64,000 bases of DNA. It comes from Symsagittifera roscoffensis (taxonomy: Eukaryota > Xenacoelomorpha > Acoela > Convolutidae). The stretch's first letter is position 1, and each line of letters opens with the position of its first letter. The position numbers were made by a program, and so were the translations under genes. The notes under the pieces are model-generated. The model searched no databases. It saw nothing but the letters and a program-made list of their open reading frames with translations, and was not told where the DNA came from. This document shows positions 61,416 to 64,000 of the stretch, piece after piece. Location of the stretch: assembly GCF_963678635.1 (NCBI RefSeq), contig NC_087063.1:598287-662286 (forward strand). The letters run 5' to 3'.

Positions 61416-61820
61416 ACCAAATGGCCTAACTCCCAAATGGCATAAAAAAGAAACTTTTCCCAAATGTAGTTCAAACATTTTCTATCAATTTCTTATTCTA
61501 ACGTTTTGCCAGGAACGAAAACATGCGAACAAGGTTTGGAAATAATTGCTTCCAAACAAATGCTAAGCGACATTTTTGTCGGAAAAATTGGCCACAAGAA
61601 ACTTATCAATAGCCGCAAGCTTATGCGTTTCGCTTTTGATAAAAATTTTTTACAACTTGTTCAAGATAAAATGTCCATCAACATTTGAATTGACAGTTTG
61701 ACTAATTTTCTCTCATAATTTAGGAAAAAATTTTTTGGTTTTTTTAATGCAACTGTTGCATGAAAATTATGCCATTTGGGAAATTTTTCAGTTTTATGCC
61801 ATTTGGGAGTTATGCCAATT
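61416..61820. mobile_element. foldback-like element with inverted terminal repeats
   Basis: The left arm (61416-61466) and right arm (61771-61820) are inverted copies: both carry two CCCAAATGGCAT-type motifs spaced alike and the shared segment TAACTCCCAAATGGCATAAA. The outer flanks also both contain an inverted 'attacaaatg'. Arms made of repeated short motifs recall foldback elements or MITEs. The 300-bp centre holds an open frame (61506-61688) preceded by TTTTGCCAG that is protein-like but unrecognised ('LEIIASKQMLSDIFVGKIGH'), possibly a captured fragment. Confidence 0.6.
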
Positions 61821-62812
61821 GAGACGTAATCATTACAAATGCCTCATTCTGACAAAAATCAGCCTTTCTAATGGGTGAGATTTCCCTCAGTTGGAGTAAG
61901 GAAAACAGGATTGTAAAAATCGGATATTGAATTAAATATGATATATAAATAGATAGAATAGAATAATGTATATATGAATAACGATTCCAGATTGAATGTA
62001 ATGTTTTGAATAACAAGAATGTTTAAACGATTAGAATTCACACTGAAGGCTTTCGCAAGTGACCGCTTCAGGTTCTCAAGTGACAAACGATTTGACTGGT
62101 GAGATTTGTCCTTGAATCAATTTACTGCACTATAAGTAGATAATTAAGACATAGTTAAATAAAACATACATAAGTGAATAGAATAGAATGAGGTACCGAA
62201 GGTCGCCTCATGACAATGGGCAAAAAATATCCATCTTATGCGCGATTCTCTCAAAACTTGCATGTGATGTCGGCGAAGGCACCTCAGTCAAACTTTTAAG
62301 GTTAGTCGGCTAAAAAAAGGATATCACAAATTAAGTGTGAAGACTCTTTGCCCCTGGACAATTGGCCGTACTAAAATGCCCAAAATCACAACTTATCATA
62401 TGCTAATCTAGTAATCTGCTTCGTATGACAAAATGTCGTTTTGCCCCACAAAGAACACTTTGATTTAATACTTTGATGTTCATACCGAGTAATTTTTAGA
62501 ACCAGCAAGTGCTAACAATAAATTCAATTTGTTTTTTAGATATGAAAAAAACACTGATTGAAAATGGCTTGAGTGTAGTCCAAAAAAATCATCTAAGCTG
62601 TTGTGATTTACATCATGTTTTGCAATTACTGCAAAACATATTAGTTTATTTAACTGGTCACTCTGATATGACCTTCATTGGCCATTCTCTCCGGCGGAGA
62701 GAATGATCTCTCATTGTTTTAATGTTTTAACTTACCGACTAATTCATCTTAATTCCATATTCTGTTTAATAGTTTTAATTTAGAATTAGCTACAACAAAG
62801 TAACATTTTATC
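61821..62812 (+). mobile_element. region expected to hold the retroelement 5' LTR; boundary not found
   Basis: It directly precedes the PBS-like site, so the LTR of the Ty3/gypsy-like element should lie here, ending at ...TTTTATCA (62813) or at TAACA (62805). A TATA-like 'actataagtag' (about 62130) and an AATAAA (about 62158) are present. A perfect 10-bp hairpin CATTCTCTCC-GGC-GGAGAGAATG sits at 62683-62705. The 5' end of the LTR could not be identified because the 3' LTR is outside the window. Confidence 0.4.
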
Positions 62813-64000
62813 ATGGCGCAGTCAACTAACGAATCTAACGTGAGAGGAATACCTCTTTTTGGCAAAACCATACGGTAGACCCCCCATTCCATGGGAAGAC
62901 TGGAGTGATCTGTTTCAATTAGCTATAATTGCTAAGGAAACATAGACATAGAAAACCTACTCAATCCGTTGGAGAGACAACACCCACTACCTCCAAATTT
63001 GGAAAACCCGACGGACGGTGAAACAGATGCTCAAAGACGCTCGAGAATGGAAAGAAATACTCAAGAACAAAGACGTTACGACAAAGAAGAAACAGCTTCG
63101 ATAAAAACCGAAACCAAGAAATTTAACGGAATGCGAATAGAAGAAGCGGACAAAAAATTACGTTCAGTCTTATATCTAGCACTGGGAAACGAAGGAAAAA
63201 GGATCTTCGGACAAAAATTCACCAAGGTGAAAGTTTTACATATTTCCTTTAAACAATTCTGGGAATTCCTAGCGATCGCTTTCGTTAGAAAGACAAATGT
63301 CACATTTGAGCGACATAAACTGTTAAATAGAAAACAACGCGATAGAGAATCCCTCGAACAATTTTGGGGTGCTTTAGCAGAAATGGCAAAAAAGTGCGAC
63401 ATAACCGCAGGAGAAGAAGAGTGGATAAGAGATATTTTCATAAATAATATGAAAAACTACGACATCCAAAGGAAATTGTTAACAGAAACCCTCCCTCCAC
63501 GCAAAGCACTAAATGTAGCACTCATAGACGAAAAAGGAATTCTAAATCACTTGAAGTTAACTAACTATTTTAAATCCAACGGATCATCCGTACGCAAACC
63601 AACAACCATTTTAACGTCAAAAGAGAACCAACCCTTAACATCGAAAGAAGTAACAACTGTATGAAGTGTGGCGGATCATTCTCAAAAGGACACTTAGCAG
63701 TTTGCCCAGCAAAGGACACGACTTGTACTACTTGTAAATTCAAAGGGCACTTCACCAGACTTTGTAGATCTCGACGTAAAAATGTAAACATTGTAAGTAC
63801 TCAAATTGTAGACAATACAGATTTTAATCCGTCGGATATTCCGGATGTATATACTGACCACACGGATAGAAAATGTTGTGGCGTCATAAACGGATGGTCG
63901 GAATCTGGACAAAGCGAAAACGACGATTACTCTGTACTAAATGTAACTACGATTTTTGATAACGATGGAAAAGAATTGAAGAAATTACTGAACATTGGAC
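62813..64000 (+). pseudogene. gag: Ty3/gypsy-like retroelement gag and start of pol, frame-broken, cut by window end
   Basis: Gag-like coding sequence in four successive frame segments. ATG at 62813 opens 21 codons up to TAG 62876. An overlapping frame (about 62868-62945) carries a 'PWEDWSDLFQLA' segment. The main frame (62936-63664) contains the capsid-like core with 'ESLEQFWGALAEMAKKC', typical of the retrotransposon Gag family. A last frame (63574 to the window end) has two zinc knuckles: a degenerate CxxC...H...C starting at 63658 and a perfect CX2CX4HX4C with 'CKFKGHFTRLC'. Gag packages element RNA into particles. About 70 codons of linker toward the protease follow; its active-site motif is beyond the window. 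The three frame changes are decay, assembly errors or, for the last, possibly programmed. Confidence 0.8.
62814..62823 (+). other. primer-binding-site-like sequence
   Basis: TGGCGCAGTC begins with the TGG expected opposite the tRNA CCA end, lies directly after a CA dinucleotide, and precedes gag. It overlaps the apparent gag ATG (62813), which is unusual; see findings. Confidence 0.45.

Noticed and set aside
61218-62805. TGTTAC (61218) to TAACA (62805) as the LTR of the gag element
   Set aside because: The ends could pair as LTR termini, but a foldback element would lie inside, and no second LTR is available to confirm the boundary.

Overview
This window looks like nuclear DNA of an invertebrate-type animal. 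It is AT-rich, has no bacterial operons, ribosome binding sites or long intact bacterial ORFs, and its plausible coding pieces are short and flanked by GT/AG splice signals. It also holds tRNA-derived SINE-like fragments and a Ty3/gypsy-type retroelement. I cannot place the species from the sequence. One candidate intron is only 48 bp and another 66 bp, so introns may be short here.

Layout. Positions 1-2047 hold a satellite-monomer remnant, then a probable last exon of a Tudor-domain-like protein (287-690), then noncoding DNA. Positions 2048-42265 are one continuous satellite array, about 40.2 kb, built on a 104-bp monomer. Inside it I can read several levels of order: three tandem 3513-bp higher-order units (3141-13682), a second copy of the array's left part at 18317-21330, a 1248-bp (12 x 104) periodicity at 15407-18316, an exact 624-bp (6 x 104) tandem duplication at 33651-34898, and a 208-bp (2 x 104) dimer register on the right (about 37041-42265). 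Three near-identical copies of a 923-bp LTR-like element (TGT...ACA ends) sit at the same point of the monomer and were copied along with the satellite. Monomers carry short dyad symmetries, so the array is unusually rich in potential hairpins.

Positions 42266-62812 are single-copy-like, AT-rich DNA with dispersed repeats. They include a 111-bp tandem array (52496-53494, nine units, eight of them identical by eye), a foldback-like element (61416-61820) and two tRNA-like SINE heads. Several weak coding candidates lie here. The best supported are a two-exon fragment at 56405-56771, a two-exon 3' end at 51192-51458, a terminal-exon pair with AATAAA at 46102-46561, and minus-strand ORFs at 42844-43164 and 60732-61022. 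None could be assigned to a family with certainty.

Positions 62813-64000 are the 5' part of a Ty3/gypsy-like element: a PBS-like site, a gag region broken by three frame changes, and zinc knuckles leading toward pol. The window ends before the protease active site. Small ORFs inside the satellite are by-products of the repeat, not genes.
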